This document shows positions 6,488 through 12,510 of a stretch of 12,510 nucleotides of DNA, one piece after another. How positions within the stretch are numbered: position 1 is the stretch's first letter; each line of letters begins with the position of its first letter. The stretch is from Alphaproteobacteria bacterium. Its GTDB lineage: Bacteria > Pseudomonadota > Alphaproteobacteria > Micropepsales > Micropepsaceae. The stretch is from the NCBI GenBank assembly GCA_003451645.1, contig DMER01000223.1, positions 1-12,510 of the forward strand, written 5' to 3'. The position numbers and the translations under genes are program-made. The notes beneath the pieces are model-generated. The model had not been told where the DNA came from. It ran no database searches and was given only the letters and a program-made list of their open reading frames with translations.

Positions 6488-7744
6488 CTACAAAATTCCC
6501 CGGCCCTTGCCGATAGCTTTGGCGCCAAATTTCGCGCGCACAGCATCGATCGCCCGCTCGGCGGCGAGCGCCTTCTTCGGTCCTGCGGCGAAGAGATCCG
6601 GCTGATCGCACTCAGAGGCAGCCACCAGATCGGCAAGGCCCACACCGATGAGGCGGTAGGCTTGGCCCTTGAGTTCGGTGGTCAGAAGGCGTGAGGCGAC
6701 ATCGAAGATCGCTTGCGCGCTTTGTGTGGGACTGGGCGCCGCCGCGCGACGGGTAAGGGACTGAAAATCAGCCGTCTTCAATTTCAGCACAACCGTGCGC
6801 CCGCCAATCTCTGCACTCTTGGCGCGCGCTGAAACCCTCTCGCACAGACGCCAGAGGATGGGGATCAGTACATCGCGCGCGCGGTGATCGCTGGCAAAAG
6901 TGGTTTCGGCCGAGACGCTTTTGCGCTCCCCACCCGGCGACACGGGCCGCGTATCGTCAGCGTTGGCGAGCCGGAAAAGCCAGCCGCCAAAACTGCCAAA
7001 AGTCTTCATCATGTTATCGAGGCTCGCAGCCTGGATGTCGCCGACGCTTACAAACCCCGCGCGGCCTAAAGCTTGGGCCATTCGCGGTCCAACGCCCGGA
7101 ATGATGCTGACCGGTTGACCTTTCAGGAAGGTCTTGGCATCAGCGCGCCCGATCACCGCAAAGCCGCGTGGCTTGTCGAGTTCGCTCGCGATCTTGGCCA
7201 GAAGTTTATTGAAGGACAGTCCGGCGGAAATGGTCACACCGATCTCCCGCTCGATGTCCAGCGCGAGTTGCGCCAGCGTGACGGCTGGGCAGTGCTTGTG
7301 CAGCCGCTCTGTCCCGCTGAGATCGAGGAAAGCCTCATCCAAGGACAGCGGCTCGACCAAGGGCGTGAGCGCGAGCATCCGTGTACGTATAAGGCGCGCG
7401 ACATGCGCATATTTGTTCATGTCCGGCTTGATCACGACCGCTTGGGGGCAGGCCTTCAAGGCCTTGAACATCGGCATGGCCGACCGCACACCATAGGATC
7501 GCGCGACATAGCAGGCCGTTGACACCACGCCGCGCTGGCCGCCGCCGACGATCACCGGTCTATCGCGCAATTCGGGCCTGTCGCGCTTTTCAACCGAGGC
7601 ATAGAAGGCATCGCAATCGATATGCGCGATGGTCAGTGTTTCAATCTCGCTGTGGGTGCGCACCCGGCCACCTTTGCAGGCGGGGCAGCGGGTTGTTTGT
7701 GGGCCGCTGTTGAGGGTCAGACAGTCGCGGCACAGGCGGCTCAT
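6488..7744 (-). CDS. dinB: DNA polymerase IV (Y-family), rhizobial-type with N-terminal Cys4 extension
   Basis: DinB is a Y-family polymerase for translesion synthesis and lacks proofreading. The 418-residue protein starts with an extension holding two CxxC pairs (C5, C8, C20, C23), a likely zinc ribbon found in many alphaproteobacterial DinBs. It is followed by the catalytic IAHIDCDAFYASVE, where D43 is the first metal ligand and Y48 the steric-gate position. PLSLDEAFLD carries the other acidic pair, D136-E137. The helix-hairpin-helix IIPGVGPRMAQAL and the little-finger domain follow, and QPDLF at 381-385 is a good beta-clamp-binding motif. The start ATG at 7744 overlaps the stop of the kinase gene by four bases (ATGA), which argues against the longer open frame to 7828. 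No LexA-like GTTC-N7-GTTC was found near it, so SOS control is not visible here. Confidence 0.96.
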   Translation of the reverse strand: MSRLCRDCLTLNSGPQTTRCPACKGGRVRTHSEIETLTIAHIDCDAFYASVEKRDRPELRDRPVIVGGGQRGVVSTACYVARSYGVRSAMPMFKALKACPQAVVIKPDMNKYAHVARLIRTRMLALTPLVEPLSLDEAFLDLSGTERLHKHCPAVTLAQLALDIEREIGVTISAGLSFNKLLAKIASELDKPRGFAVIGRADAKTFLKGQPVSIIPGVGPRMAQALGRAGFVSVGDIQAASLDNMMKTFGSFGGWLFRLANADDTRPVSPGGERKSVSAETTFASDHRARDVLIPILWRLCERVSARAKSAEIGGRTVVLKLKTADFQSLTRRAAAPSPTQSAQAIFDVASRLLTTELKGQAYRLIGVGLADLVAASECDQPDLFAAGPKKALAAERAIDAVRAKFGAKAIGKGRGIL

Positions 7745-8646
7745 GGCGGGTCTTGCGGCCACAGCCAGGCCGCGCCTCTGACGCCACTGCTGTCGCCCCA
7801 TTTGTTCTTGAGGATCGGTGTCCAGCACCGGTCTGAGAACACGTGAGGCTCGATCATGGCCGCCAAGGTCGTATACAGACGGTCGAGATTGGACAGCCCT
7901 CCTCCCAACACGATCGCATCCGGGTCCACAATATTGATCACGCTCGCCAAAGCGCGGGCGAGGCGATCCTCATACCGCGCCAGGGCCAAGAGCGCGTCCG
8001 GCTCCCCGGCCGCAGCGTCTGTTGCGATCTGTTCGGCGGTTGATGGGCGGCCTGTGACGCGTGCGAAGTCCGCGGCGAGGCCTGGGCCAGAGCACCACAC
8101 CTCGATGCAACCTGCCTTTCTGCAGTAACATGGCGGTCCTGGCGTCTCCTCAGGTGTGGCCCAGGGCAGGGGATTGTGTCCCCACTCGCCTGCGATGGCA
8201 TTGGGCCCGGTGAGCGGCCTGCCGTCCACGACCAGGCCACCGCCGGTGCCTGTCCCTAAGATCACCCCAAACACGACCGCGTGACCGGCGGCCGCGCCAT
8301 CGGTTGCCTCCGACAAGGCAAAGCAATTTGCGTCATTGGCAAGCCGCACGGGCTGGCCCAAGGCTGCACCAACGTCCTCGGCAAATGGCCGGCCATTCAA
8401 CCATGTAGAGTTTGCGTTTTTGATGAGGCCCGTCGCTGGTGAAATTGCGCCCGGCATGCCGATCCCAACGGAACCGCGCTGTCCAGTTGTCGATTCGGCT
8501 TCCCGCACAAGGTGCTCAACAGCATCAATGGTACCGTTATAGTCGCCTTGCGGTGTTGCCACGCGCGAACGATAGAGCGTCTGCCCATCGCTGCCGAGGG
8601 CCACTATTTCGATCTTAGTGCCACCCAGGTCGATGCCAATCCGCAT
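7741..8646 (-). CDS. mak: ROK family fructokinase (Mak-like)
   Basis: Mak phosphorylates fructose (and more weakly other hexoses) to the 6-phosphate using ATP. This 301-residue protein matches E. coli Mak, from memory, nearly end to end: DLGGTKIE (phosphate-binding loop, from D6), KNANSTWLNG (76-85), NDANC with catalytic Asp105, GTGTGGG, the zinc site His157 in GEWGHNPLPW with C173, C175 and C180 (CYCRKAGCIE), VDPDAIVLGGGLSN, and the C-terminal GDSSGVRGAAWLWPQ. A repressor-type ROK protein would have an N-terminal helix-turn-helix, which is absent. The gene begins four bases after the DUF3572 stop and ends in a four-base overlap with dinB, so the three are probably cotranscribed. Other ROK sugar kinases such as glucokinase or N-acetylglucosamine kinase are less likely given the Mak-specific motifs. 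Confidence 0.93.
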   Translation of the reverse strand: MRIGIDLGGTKIEIVALGSDGQTLYRSRVATPQGDYNGTIDAVEHLVREAESTTGQRGSVGIGMPGAISPATGLIKNANSTWLNGRPFAEDVGAALGQPVRLANDANCFALSEATDGAAAGHAVVFGVILGTGTGGGLVVDGRPLTGPNAIAGEWGHNPLPWATPEETPGPPCYCRKAGCIEVWCSGPGLAADFARVTGRPSTAEQIATDAAAGEPDALLALARYEDRLARALASVINIVDPDAIVLGGGLSNLDRLYTTLAAMIEPHVFSDRCWTPILKNKWGDSSGVRGAAWLWPQDPP

Positions 8647-8650
8647 GATG

Positions 8651-8926
8651 CTACCAGCCGCTCGCTGCCTCCGGATCGAGCTGCGCGATGAGGGTGATCA
8701 GATCGCCAGCGCGCAAACCATTGGCCGCACAAAAGTCCCGTGCGCGTGTCTCATCCTCTGCAATGAAACGCAACGCGTGCTCGAGAATCAGGCTATCCTC
8801 AAGCCGGTCACGCAATTCATCGGCCGTCAATCCGGACGCGCTTAAAAATGTGTGAAGAGCCTCAGGATCTTGCGCGAGAAAGGTCAAGGCATGCGCCGCA
8901 GCACTGTGAGCACTCAAACGTTTCAT
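8651..8926 (-). CDS. DUF3572 family protein
   Basis: This 91-residue all-helical cytoplasmic protein belongs to DUF3572, a family largely confined to Alphaproteobacteria and without known function. Typical segments are AAHALTFLAQDPEALHTFL at the N-terminus and FIAEDETRARDFCAANGL in the second half. The two internal segments ALTFLAQDPEALHTFLSASGL and ALRFIAEDETRARDFCAANGL resemble each other, suggesting a tandem duplication of a helical unit. The ATG is supported by AAGGA eight bases upstream. It is the first gene of the minus-strand cluster with mak and dinB and is divergent from divK; DUF3572 beside dinB and divK/pleD is a familiar alphaproteobacterial arrangement. Confidence 0.9.
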   Translation of the reverse strand: MKRLSAHSAAAHALTFLAQDPEALHTFLSASGLTADELRDRLEDSLILEHALRFIAEDETRARDFCAANGLRAGDLITLIAQLDPEAASGW

Positions 8927-9171
8927 GGCGGTAATCCTTCTGCCGCATGTGCGCCTGTTGTTAAGCTACCGGCAATGATTAGCCAGCCACGTGCCTTAGA
9001 ACCACTGCGATGTTTGCCAAACTCTCGCCGTGCAGAAGGATTATTTAACGATATTGCGGTGAAGTGAGCCCAACACAAGAGGGCTGCGCAGAACGGCGCG
9101 CTCACTGTACCGCCCGGCTGAATGCGCAAGAAGTGCCGCACGCAGTATGACTGGGCCGCCTGGAGCAGGAA
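8927..9171. other. 245-bp divergent regulatory region between DUF3572 and divK
   Basis: This is one of the two longest non-coding stretches here and should carry the promoters of both operons. It holds the inverted repeat listed separately. It also contains AGTGAGC at 9063-9069, which can pair with GCTCACT at 9100-9106, and an overlapping AGCCC/GGGCT hairpin at 9067-9085; these could fold in the divK leader. CtrA half-sites (TTAAG at about 8963, TTAAC at about 9045) occur but no TTAA-N7-TTAA pair was found. No convincing sigma-70 promoter was found. Confidence 0.5.
8932..9043. repeat. 12-bp perfect inverted repeat in the DUF3572/divK divergent region
   Basis: TAATCCTTCTGC at 8932-8943 and its exact reverse complement GCAGAAGGATTA at 9032-9043 are separated by 88 bp. 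The first arm contains the DUF3572 ribosome-binding site on the minus strand. The second lies in front of divK on the plus strand, with no open reading frame behind it. The match does not extend beyond 12 bp on either side. Confidence 0.6.
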
Positions 9172-9546
9172 ATGGACGCGATGGCGAAGAAGATTTTGAT
9201 CGTGGAAGATAACGAGCTCAATATGAAGCTCTTCCACGATCTTTTGGATGCGCATGGCTATCAGACCATCCAAACCTCGGATGGCATGGCAGCCCTCGAT
9301 CTGGCGCGCGAGCACCGCCCCGATCTCATTCTTATGGATATTCAATTGCCGGAGGTCTCGGGCCTTGAGGTCACGAAGTGGCTCAAGGAAGACGACACTT
9401 TGCGCGCCATCCCTGTGATCGCGGTCACCGCCTTTGCGATGAAGGGGGATGAGGAAAAGATCCGTGAAGGCGGCTGCGAAGCCTACATCTCCAAACCGAT
9501 TTCGGTTGCCCATTTTTTGGAAACCGTCCGCAAGTTCCTCTCCTAA
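9172..9546 (+). CDS. divK: DivK family single-domain response regulator
   Basis: DivK is a stand-alone receiver protein of the alphaproteobacterial cell-cycle phosphorelay; in Caulobacter it is phosphorylated by DivJ, dephosphorylated by PleC, and acts on DivL/CckA to control CtrA. The 124 residues contain one receiver domain: the acidic pair in [20 protein letters not shown], the phosphoacceptor Asp in [20 protein letters not shown], the Thr of [18 protein letters not shown], and the Lys of YISKPISV. The match to Caulobacter DivK is very close along the full length, and there is no output domain. Two starts are possible: ATG 9172 (GGAG six bases upstream) and ATG 9181 (AGGA ten bases upstream). 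The second gives MAKKILIV, which lines up with the known DivK N-terminus. pleD follows after 14 bp. Confidence 0.96.
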   Translation: MDAMAKKILIVEDNELNMKLFHDLLDAHGYQTIQTSDGMAALDLAREHRPDLILMDIQLPEVSGLEVTKWLKEDDTLRAIPVIAVTAFAMKGDEEKIREGGCEAYISKPISVAHFLETVRKFLS

Positions 9547-9560
9547 GGTGCTAGCCCATC

Positions 9561-10934
9561 ATGACTGCACGTGTTCTTGTTGTTGATGATATTCCCGCCA
9601 ATGTGAAACTGTTGGAAGCCAAACTGGGCGCGGAGTATTTCGATGTGGTGACCGCGTCGAACGGCCTTGAGGCCTTGGACAAGGTGGCGTCGGAAAAGCC
9701 GGACATTGTGCTGCTCGATGTGATGATGCCCGGTATGGATGGCTTTGAGGTCTGCCGTCGGATCAAGAAGAACCCAGTGACGCAGCATCTGCCTGTCGTG
9801 ATGGTGACCGCGCTCGACCAGTTATCGGATCGCGTGACCGGCCTTGAGGCGGGTGCGGACGATTTCCTGACTAAGCCTGTTAATGACGTTGCACTCTTTG
9901 CGCGGGTGCGCAGCCTTGTGCGCCTGAAGACGATGGTCGATGAGCTTCGCTTGCGCCAGGCGACCGGCGAGAGCATGGGCCTTGGCGACACTCTCGATCC
10001 CGCAGCAGAGGATCAGTCCGTGCGCGGACGGATACTCATCGTTGAGGACCGCCCGACAAGCGCGCAACGCATCGGCGAGACGCTGGAGCGCGACAACGAT
10101 ATTGCCATCGTGGCGGACGTCTCAGAGGCCGTGGTCCGCGCCAAGGGCGGCGACTTTGACCTTGCAATCATTAGCCTCTCGCTCGACCGTCAGGATGGCC
10201 TGCGTTTGTGCGCAACCCTGCGCAGCCTGGAGGCCACCCGGCAGACGCCAATCCTCGCGATCGTCGAGGAGGGCGACATGAAGCGCCTCGTACGCGCGCT
10301 CGACATTGGCGTGAATGATTATCTGATGCGCCCAATTGAGGGTTCGGAATTGACCGCGCGCGTGCGCACGCAATTGCGCCGCAAGCGCTTCTCCGACCGC
10401 CTGCGCCACAGCTTGCAGCTCAGCCTGGAAATGGCGATCACCGATCAGCTGACCGGCTTGTTTAACCGCCGTTACATGTCGCGGCATCTCAACACATTGA
10501 TCTCATCGGCCGCCCAAAGCGGCAAGCCGGTGTCGTTCTTGATCCTCGATATCGACTACTTCAAGCAGGTCAATGACACTTACGGCCATGATATGGGCGA
10601 TGAGGTGCTGCGTGAGTTCGCCAGCCGTATTTCCGCTAACGTCCGCGGGATCGATCTCGCCTGCCGTTATGGCGGTGAGGAGTTCGTCGTGGTGATGCCG
10701 GATACTGACCTTACCTTTGCCTATATGGTGGCCGAGCGCCTCCGGCAATCAGTCGCCGACATTCCATTTCCGATTGCAGTCTCGCCAGGCAAACTACCCG
10801 TGACCATTTCTATCGGTGTCACGGCGATTGACGGGCCTGGGGATACTGCCGATGCCATGCTGCGCCGTGCGGATCAGGCTCTTTACCGCGCTAAGCGCGA
10901 TGGCCGCAACCGCGTGGTCGCCGACGCGGCCTAA
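9561..10934 (+). CDS. pleD: PleD family response regulator diguanylate cyclase (REC-REC-GGDEF)
   Basis: PleD makes c-di-GMP when phosphorylated and drives pole remodelling in Caulobacter. The 457-residue protein has the full PleD architecture. REC1 (about 1-120) has D9/D10, phosphoacceptor D53 (VLLDVMMPGMDG), T83 and K105. REC2 (about 155-275) lacks a phosphoacceptor (LAIISLSLDRQDG) and serves as a dimerisation adaptor in this family. The GGDEF domain (about 295-455) has LTGLFNRRYM, LDIDYFKQVNDTYGHDMGD, the I-site RGID at 362-365 and the active site GGEEF at 371-375 with the usual five-residue spacing. Numbering is within a few residues of Caulobacter PleD. It lies 14 bp after divK, its weak AAGG ribosome-binding site overlapping the divK stop region, so the two are probably cotranscribed. 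A strong terminator follows at 11082. Confidence 0.97.
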   Translation: MTARVLVVDDIPANVKLLEAKLGAEYFDVVTASNGLEALDKVASEKPDIVLLDVMMPGMDGFEVCRRIKKNPVTQHLPVVMVTALDQLSDRVTGLEAGADDFLTKPVNDVALFARVRSLVRLKTMVDELRLRQATGESMGLGDTLDPAAEDQSVRGRILIVEDRPTSAQRIGETLERDNDIAIVADVSEAVVRAKGGDFDLAIISLSLDRQDGLRLCATLRSLEATRQTPILAIVEEGDMKRLVRALDIGVNDYLMRPIEGSELTARVRTQLRRKRFSDRLRHSLQLSLEMAITDQLTGLFNRRYMSRHLNTLISSAAQSGKPVSFLILDIDYFKQVNDTYGHDMGDEVLREFASRISANVRGIDLACRYGGEEFVVVMPDTDLTFAYMVAERLRQSVADIPFPIAVSPGKLPVTISIGVTAIDGPGDTADAMLRRADQALYRAKRDGRNRVVADAA

Positions 10935-11081
10935 AGCCATCCACTGGATGTCCACAGCTTTCTGCCCAGTGCGTCACGCGACTGACACGGACGCACGCTA
11001 AACAACTTGCGTTGAGAGTTTGCCCTCATGGCGCAGGCAGCGCGTCTGGTTTGCCCCCAATTGTTGCTTGTGCTTTCTAGG
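10935..11081. other. 147-bp non-coding stretch between pleD stop and its terminator
   Basis: No gene is visible. A small stem (CATCC-act-GGATG, 10938-10950) lies just after the pleD stop. The rest contains C-rich and G-rich single-stranded candidates (GCCCCC at about 11053) ahead of the terminator. It may be only the pleD 3' untranslated region, or part of it may be a separate small RNA; sequence alone does not decide. Confidence 0.4.
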
Positions 11082-11111
11082 CCCAGCTGCCCGGCAGCTG
11101 GGTCTTTTTTT
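11082..11111 (+). terminator. Intrinsic (Rho-independent) terminator downstream of pleD
   Basis: CCCAGCTGCC at 11082-11091 pairs perfectly with GGCAGCTGGG at 11093-11102 (10 bp, or 8 bp with a five-base loop), followed after TC by seven T residues at 11105-11111. The T-run is on the plus strand only, so it ends transcripts coming from divK-pleD or from a small RNA within 10935-11081, and not those of rpmG. Confidence 0.9.
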
Positions 11112-11141
11112 GTCCCAAGTAGCGGGGGCGATTTTGCAGCG

Positions 11142-11309
11142 CTATTTGATCTTGCCTTCAGTATATTCCACGTGACGGCGCAGCTTGGGGTCATATTTCT
11201 TGACCTTCATCTTTTCGGTCATCGTGCGCGCATTCTTCTTTGTCACATAGAAGTGGCCGGTGCCACCTGACGAGTTCAGGCGAATCTTAATGGTGGTTGG
11301 CTTGGCCAT
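11142..11309 (-). CDS. rpmG: 50S ribosomal protein L33
   Basis: This 55-residue basic protein reads [20 protein letters not shown] at the start, then [20 protein letters not shown] and [15 protein letters not shown], which is L33 of the large ribosomal subunit at its normal length. It contains no cysteine and so is the zinc-independent (C-) form usual in Proteobacteria. The ATG is at 11309-11307 and the stop TAG at 11144-11142; no strong Shine-Dalgarno sequence precedes it. It is convergent with pleD, with the pleD terminator between them; the order divK-pleD-rpmG is a familiar alphaproteobacterial arrangement. A single-gene transcript from the promoter candidate at 11364-11391 is likely. Confidence 0.97.
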   Translation of the reverse strand: MAKPTTIKIRLNSSGGTGHFYVTKKNARTMTEKMKVKKYDPKLRRHVEYTEGKIK

Positions 11310-11316
11310 GCTATTT

Positions 11317-11332
11317 GGCGCTCTATGGCGCC
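11317..11332 (-). other. Small hairpin in the rpmG leader
   Basis: GGCGC at 11317-11321 pairs with GCGCC at 11328-11332 across a six-base loop. Its near edge is eight bases from the rpmG start codon, which places it where a ribosome would bind; the stem is short and may have no function. Confidence 0.35.
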
Positions 11333-11363
11333 CCTCTAACGATCATCGAAAATGGGAGCGCGG

Positions 11364-11391
11364 AGATTACTGATAGGGACCGTGCTGTCAA
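11364..11391 (-). promoter_or_regulatory. Candidate sigma-70 promoter of rpmG
   Basis: On the minus strand a perfect TTGACA (-35) lies at 11391-11386, with a poor -10 (TAATCT, 11369-11364) after 16 bp. This would give a leader of roughly 45-50 bases before the rpmG start. The -35 sits just downstream of the Nudix stop codon. The -35 is good and the -10 weak, so the call is tentative. Confidence 0.45.
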
Positions 11392-11399
11392 GTCATTGA

Positions 11400-12077
11400 C
11401 TAACTGTGCTTGCGGACTGTGGAGAGGGGCTTGTTGCGCCGGTACCGGAAGAACGGTTGCGTGTCCTGACCGGCCTCCTGACGCGATAGGATAAGGCCAA
11501 GCACAAATTGTGTGACGTCAATCATGGGCAAGGCCATGGCGTCGCTCAGCGGGTACCAGTCCAGATCGAGCAATTCACCATTCATTCGCAATTGGCCTGT
11601 GGCGCGTGCGCCATCGGCCACAAAAAACCGTGCATGAAACCGGATTGGCGAAACGGTAGGTGTGATCGCCCGTCCTAGAAAGCTGAGCGCGCCATGATCG
11701 GGTGCCAGACCCTCGGCCCTGAAGGCGCTCCAGGCATCATGGGGCCCAGGATCGCCTGGTGCTGCAACCATGAGGCCTGTTTCCTCAAAGGTTTCCCGGA
11801 TTGCGGAATTGCTCAACGCGCGGGCAAGGTCCGGCGTGCATCCGCCGCGAGCCCGCAATTGCAGGAGCGTCGCCTCGCTCAGCGCTTGCGCCACTCCGGC
11901 CCGTTTGTCAGCCGCGTCAAGCCGGCCGCCAGGGAACACAAAGGCGTCCGGGATGAACGACGACTTCGGCGGGCGCCGCCCCATCAGCACCTGGCGATCC
12001 ACACCAGTACCCCGCAGCAGCACAAGGCTTGCCGCATGCCGGGGCCGGGCAGGGCGCATGCGCTCCTCGCTGCCCAT
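11400..12077 (-). CDS. Nudix hydrolase with split Nudix box (NUDT8/NUDT19-like)
   Basis: Nudix enzymes hydrolyse nucleoside diphosphates linked to another moiety; members of this type include CoA or nucleotide-sugar pyrophosphatases, but the substrate cannot be read here. The 225-residue protein has the Nudix elements FVFPGGRLD (46-54, G50-G51) and AIRETFEETGL (R94, E95, E98, E99, G101). The two halves are separated by about 42 residues instead of the canonical 13, an insertion known from the NUDT19/RP2 group. The flanking AASLVLLRG (15-23) and MGRRPPKSSFIPDAFVFPGG agree with that group. The ATG at 12077 has a modest AGGGG upstream; an in-frame ATG at residue 7 is also possible. It follows the DUF6265-like gene by 13 bp and probably shares its transcript. 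Confidence 0.92.
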   Translation of the reverse strand: MGSEERMRPARPRHAASLVLLRGTGVDRQVLMGRRPPKSSFIPDAFVFPGGRLDAADKRAGVAQALSEATLLQLRARGGCTPDLARALSNSAIRETFEETGLMVAAPGDPGPHDAWSAFRAEGLAPDHGALSFLGRAITPTVSPIRFHARFFVADGARATGQLRMNGELLDLDWYPLSDAMALPMIDVTQFVLGLILSRQEAGQDTQPFFRYRRNKPLSTVRKHS

Positions 12078-12090
12078 GAGTTGGGTGCCC

Positions 12091-12510
12091 CTATTTTACC
12101 TTGGTCCAGCGAAATGTCAGACCGCGCTCCTTACCCTTATCCTTGCCGCTCACTTCGGCCTCAAGCGTCGTATCGGAGGTGCGCCGGTAGTTGACAATCT
12201 GCGGCCAGTCATTCTGCTCATTTTCAAACCGCAATGACGCAGAGCTCCATTGGGTCAAAGTGAACTCGGTCGTGTTGCGCCCTTGCGGACTGGCGATGTA
12301 GACAATCCCCGACTTGCGGCGCTCGATGCGCAGATACTCGAACTGCTGAGACAGGCCCTCAGTGGTGCGGCTCATGCCCACCATCAAAGTGCCTTCAGGC
12401 CCGAGCCAGACCTCGTCAACCGTCCGGCCCTTGTCTTGCGAGCGCCAATGACCTTCGAGCATATCCATGAGCGTCCAGGGATCAGGCGGGGGCGCGATGT
12501 CGGCACGAGC
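12091..12510 (-). CDS. DUF6265-like protein (probably exported), 5' end outside window
   Basis: The 139 visible residues match my recollection of DUF6265, a small beta-barrel, lipocalin-like family of unknown function: MDMLEGHWRSQDKGR, DEVWLGPEGTLMVGMSRT, QFEYLRIERR and YIASPQGRNTTEFTL are the typical strands. An in-frame ATG exists at 12468, but the frame stays open to the window edge. The residues before it (ARADIAPPPDPWTL) look like the mature N-terminus of an exported protein, so the true start and a signal peptide probably lie outside. The conserved LEGHW strand begins right at that ATG, which would leave the domain without its usual lead-in. The Nudix gene follows after 13 bp. The function is unknown. 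Confidence 0.82.
   Translation of the reverse strand, partial: ARADIAPPPDPWTLMDMLEGHWRSQDKGRTVDEVWLGPEGTLMVGMSRTTEGLSQQFEYLRIERRKSGIVYIASPQGRNTTEFTLTQWSSASLRFENEQNDWPQIVNYRRTSDTTLEAEVSGKDKGKERGLTFRWTKVK

Noticed and set aside
7745..7828. Upstream start of dinB at 7828
   Set aside because: The extra residues overlap the kinase gene; the ATG at 7744 gives the usual MSRLCRDC start of rhizobial-type DinB and a standard 4-nt overlap.
6345..8926. LexA (SOS) box controlling dinB
   Set aside because: I looked for GTTC-N7-GTTC in the 6345-6487 gap and found none; dinB itself is internal to an operon, so a box would be expected upstream of DUF3572, where I also saw none.
8927..9171. CtrA-binding site upstream of divK
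   Set aside because: Only isolated TTAA half-sites were found, with no TTAA-N7-TTAA pair.
8923..9513. A 196-codon minus-strand frame running from the DUF3572/divK gap through divK
   Set aside because: It is antisense to highly conserved divK and covers the divergent regulatory region; a shadow frame.
9995..10400. Missing phosphoacceptor in the second receiver of PleD as a sign of decay
   Set aside because: PleD proteins normally have a non-phosphorylated second receiver that acts in dimerisation, so this is expected.
1..12510. Mobile elements, CRISPR arrays, tRNA or rRNA genes
   Set aside because: No transposase or integrase sequence, no regularly spaced repeat and no tRNA-like cloverleaf or rRNA segment was recognised on either strand.

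Overview
The window looks like a stretch of alphaproteobacterial core chromosome, GC-rich, with tightly packed genes and several start/stop overlaps. The strongest taxonomic signals are a DivK homologue followed directly by a PleD homologue and then rpmG, a DUF3572 protein next to the rhizobial-type DinB with an N-terminal Cys4 extension, and a COG3146 acyltransferase next to RidA and HIT proteins beside clpA. I cannot name the genus; a member of Hyphomicrobiales or a neighbouring order would fit. No tRNA, rRNA, insertion sequence, prophage gene or CRISPR array is visible.

Layout. 1-852 (+): the C-terminal part of ClpA, the AAA+ unfoldase of the ClpAP protease, cut by the window edge. 959-1621 (+): an unrecognised two-helix membrane protein. 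1605-3648 (-): a three-gene cluster transcribed ridA-like, COG3146 acyltransferase, HIT hydrolase, joined by 4-nt and 1-nt overlaps. 3751-5718 (+): aguA and aguB, which together convert agmatine to putrescine. 5673-6344 (-): a small coiled-coil GGDEF diguanylate cyclase whose end overlaps aguB by 46 bp. 6488-8926 (-): DUF3572, a ROK-family fructokinase (mak) and DNA polymerase IV (dinB), transcribed in that order. 9172-10934 (+): divK and pleD, a cell-cycle/c-di-GMP signalling pair, followed by a strong intrinsic terminator. 11142-11309 (-): rpmG (ribosomal protein L33). 11400-12510 (-): a DUF6265-like protein running off the window edge, then a Nudix hydrolase.

How they work together. aguA and aguB are consecutive steps of one polyamine pathway. 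divK and pleD belong to the alphaproteobacterial cell-cycle phosphorelay: in Caulobacter DivK controls the kinases upstream of CtrA, and PleD makes c-di-GMP once phosphorylated. The separate GGDEF protein at 5673-6344 is a second c-di-GMP synthase candidate; both cyclases keep the RxxD product-inhibition site. The DUF3572-mak-dinB cluster couples a sugar kinase to an error-prone polymerase by a 4-nt overlap, which probably reflects compact packing rather than shared function.

I found no convincing novel defence, mobile or biosynthetic system. The items most worth a second look are non-coding: a 12-bp perfect inverted repeat between DUF3572 and divK, a possible small transcript ending at the terminator downstream of pleD, and a palindrome abutting the candidate rpmG promoter.
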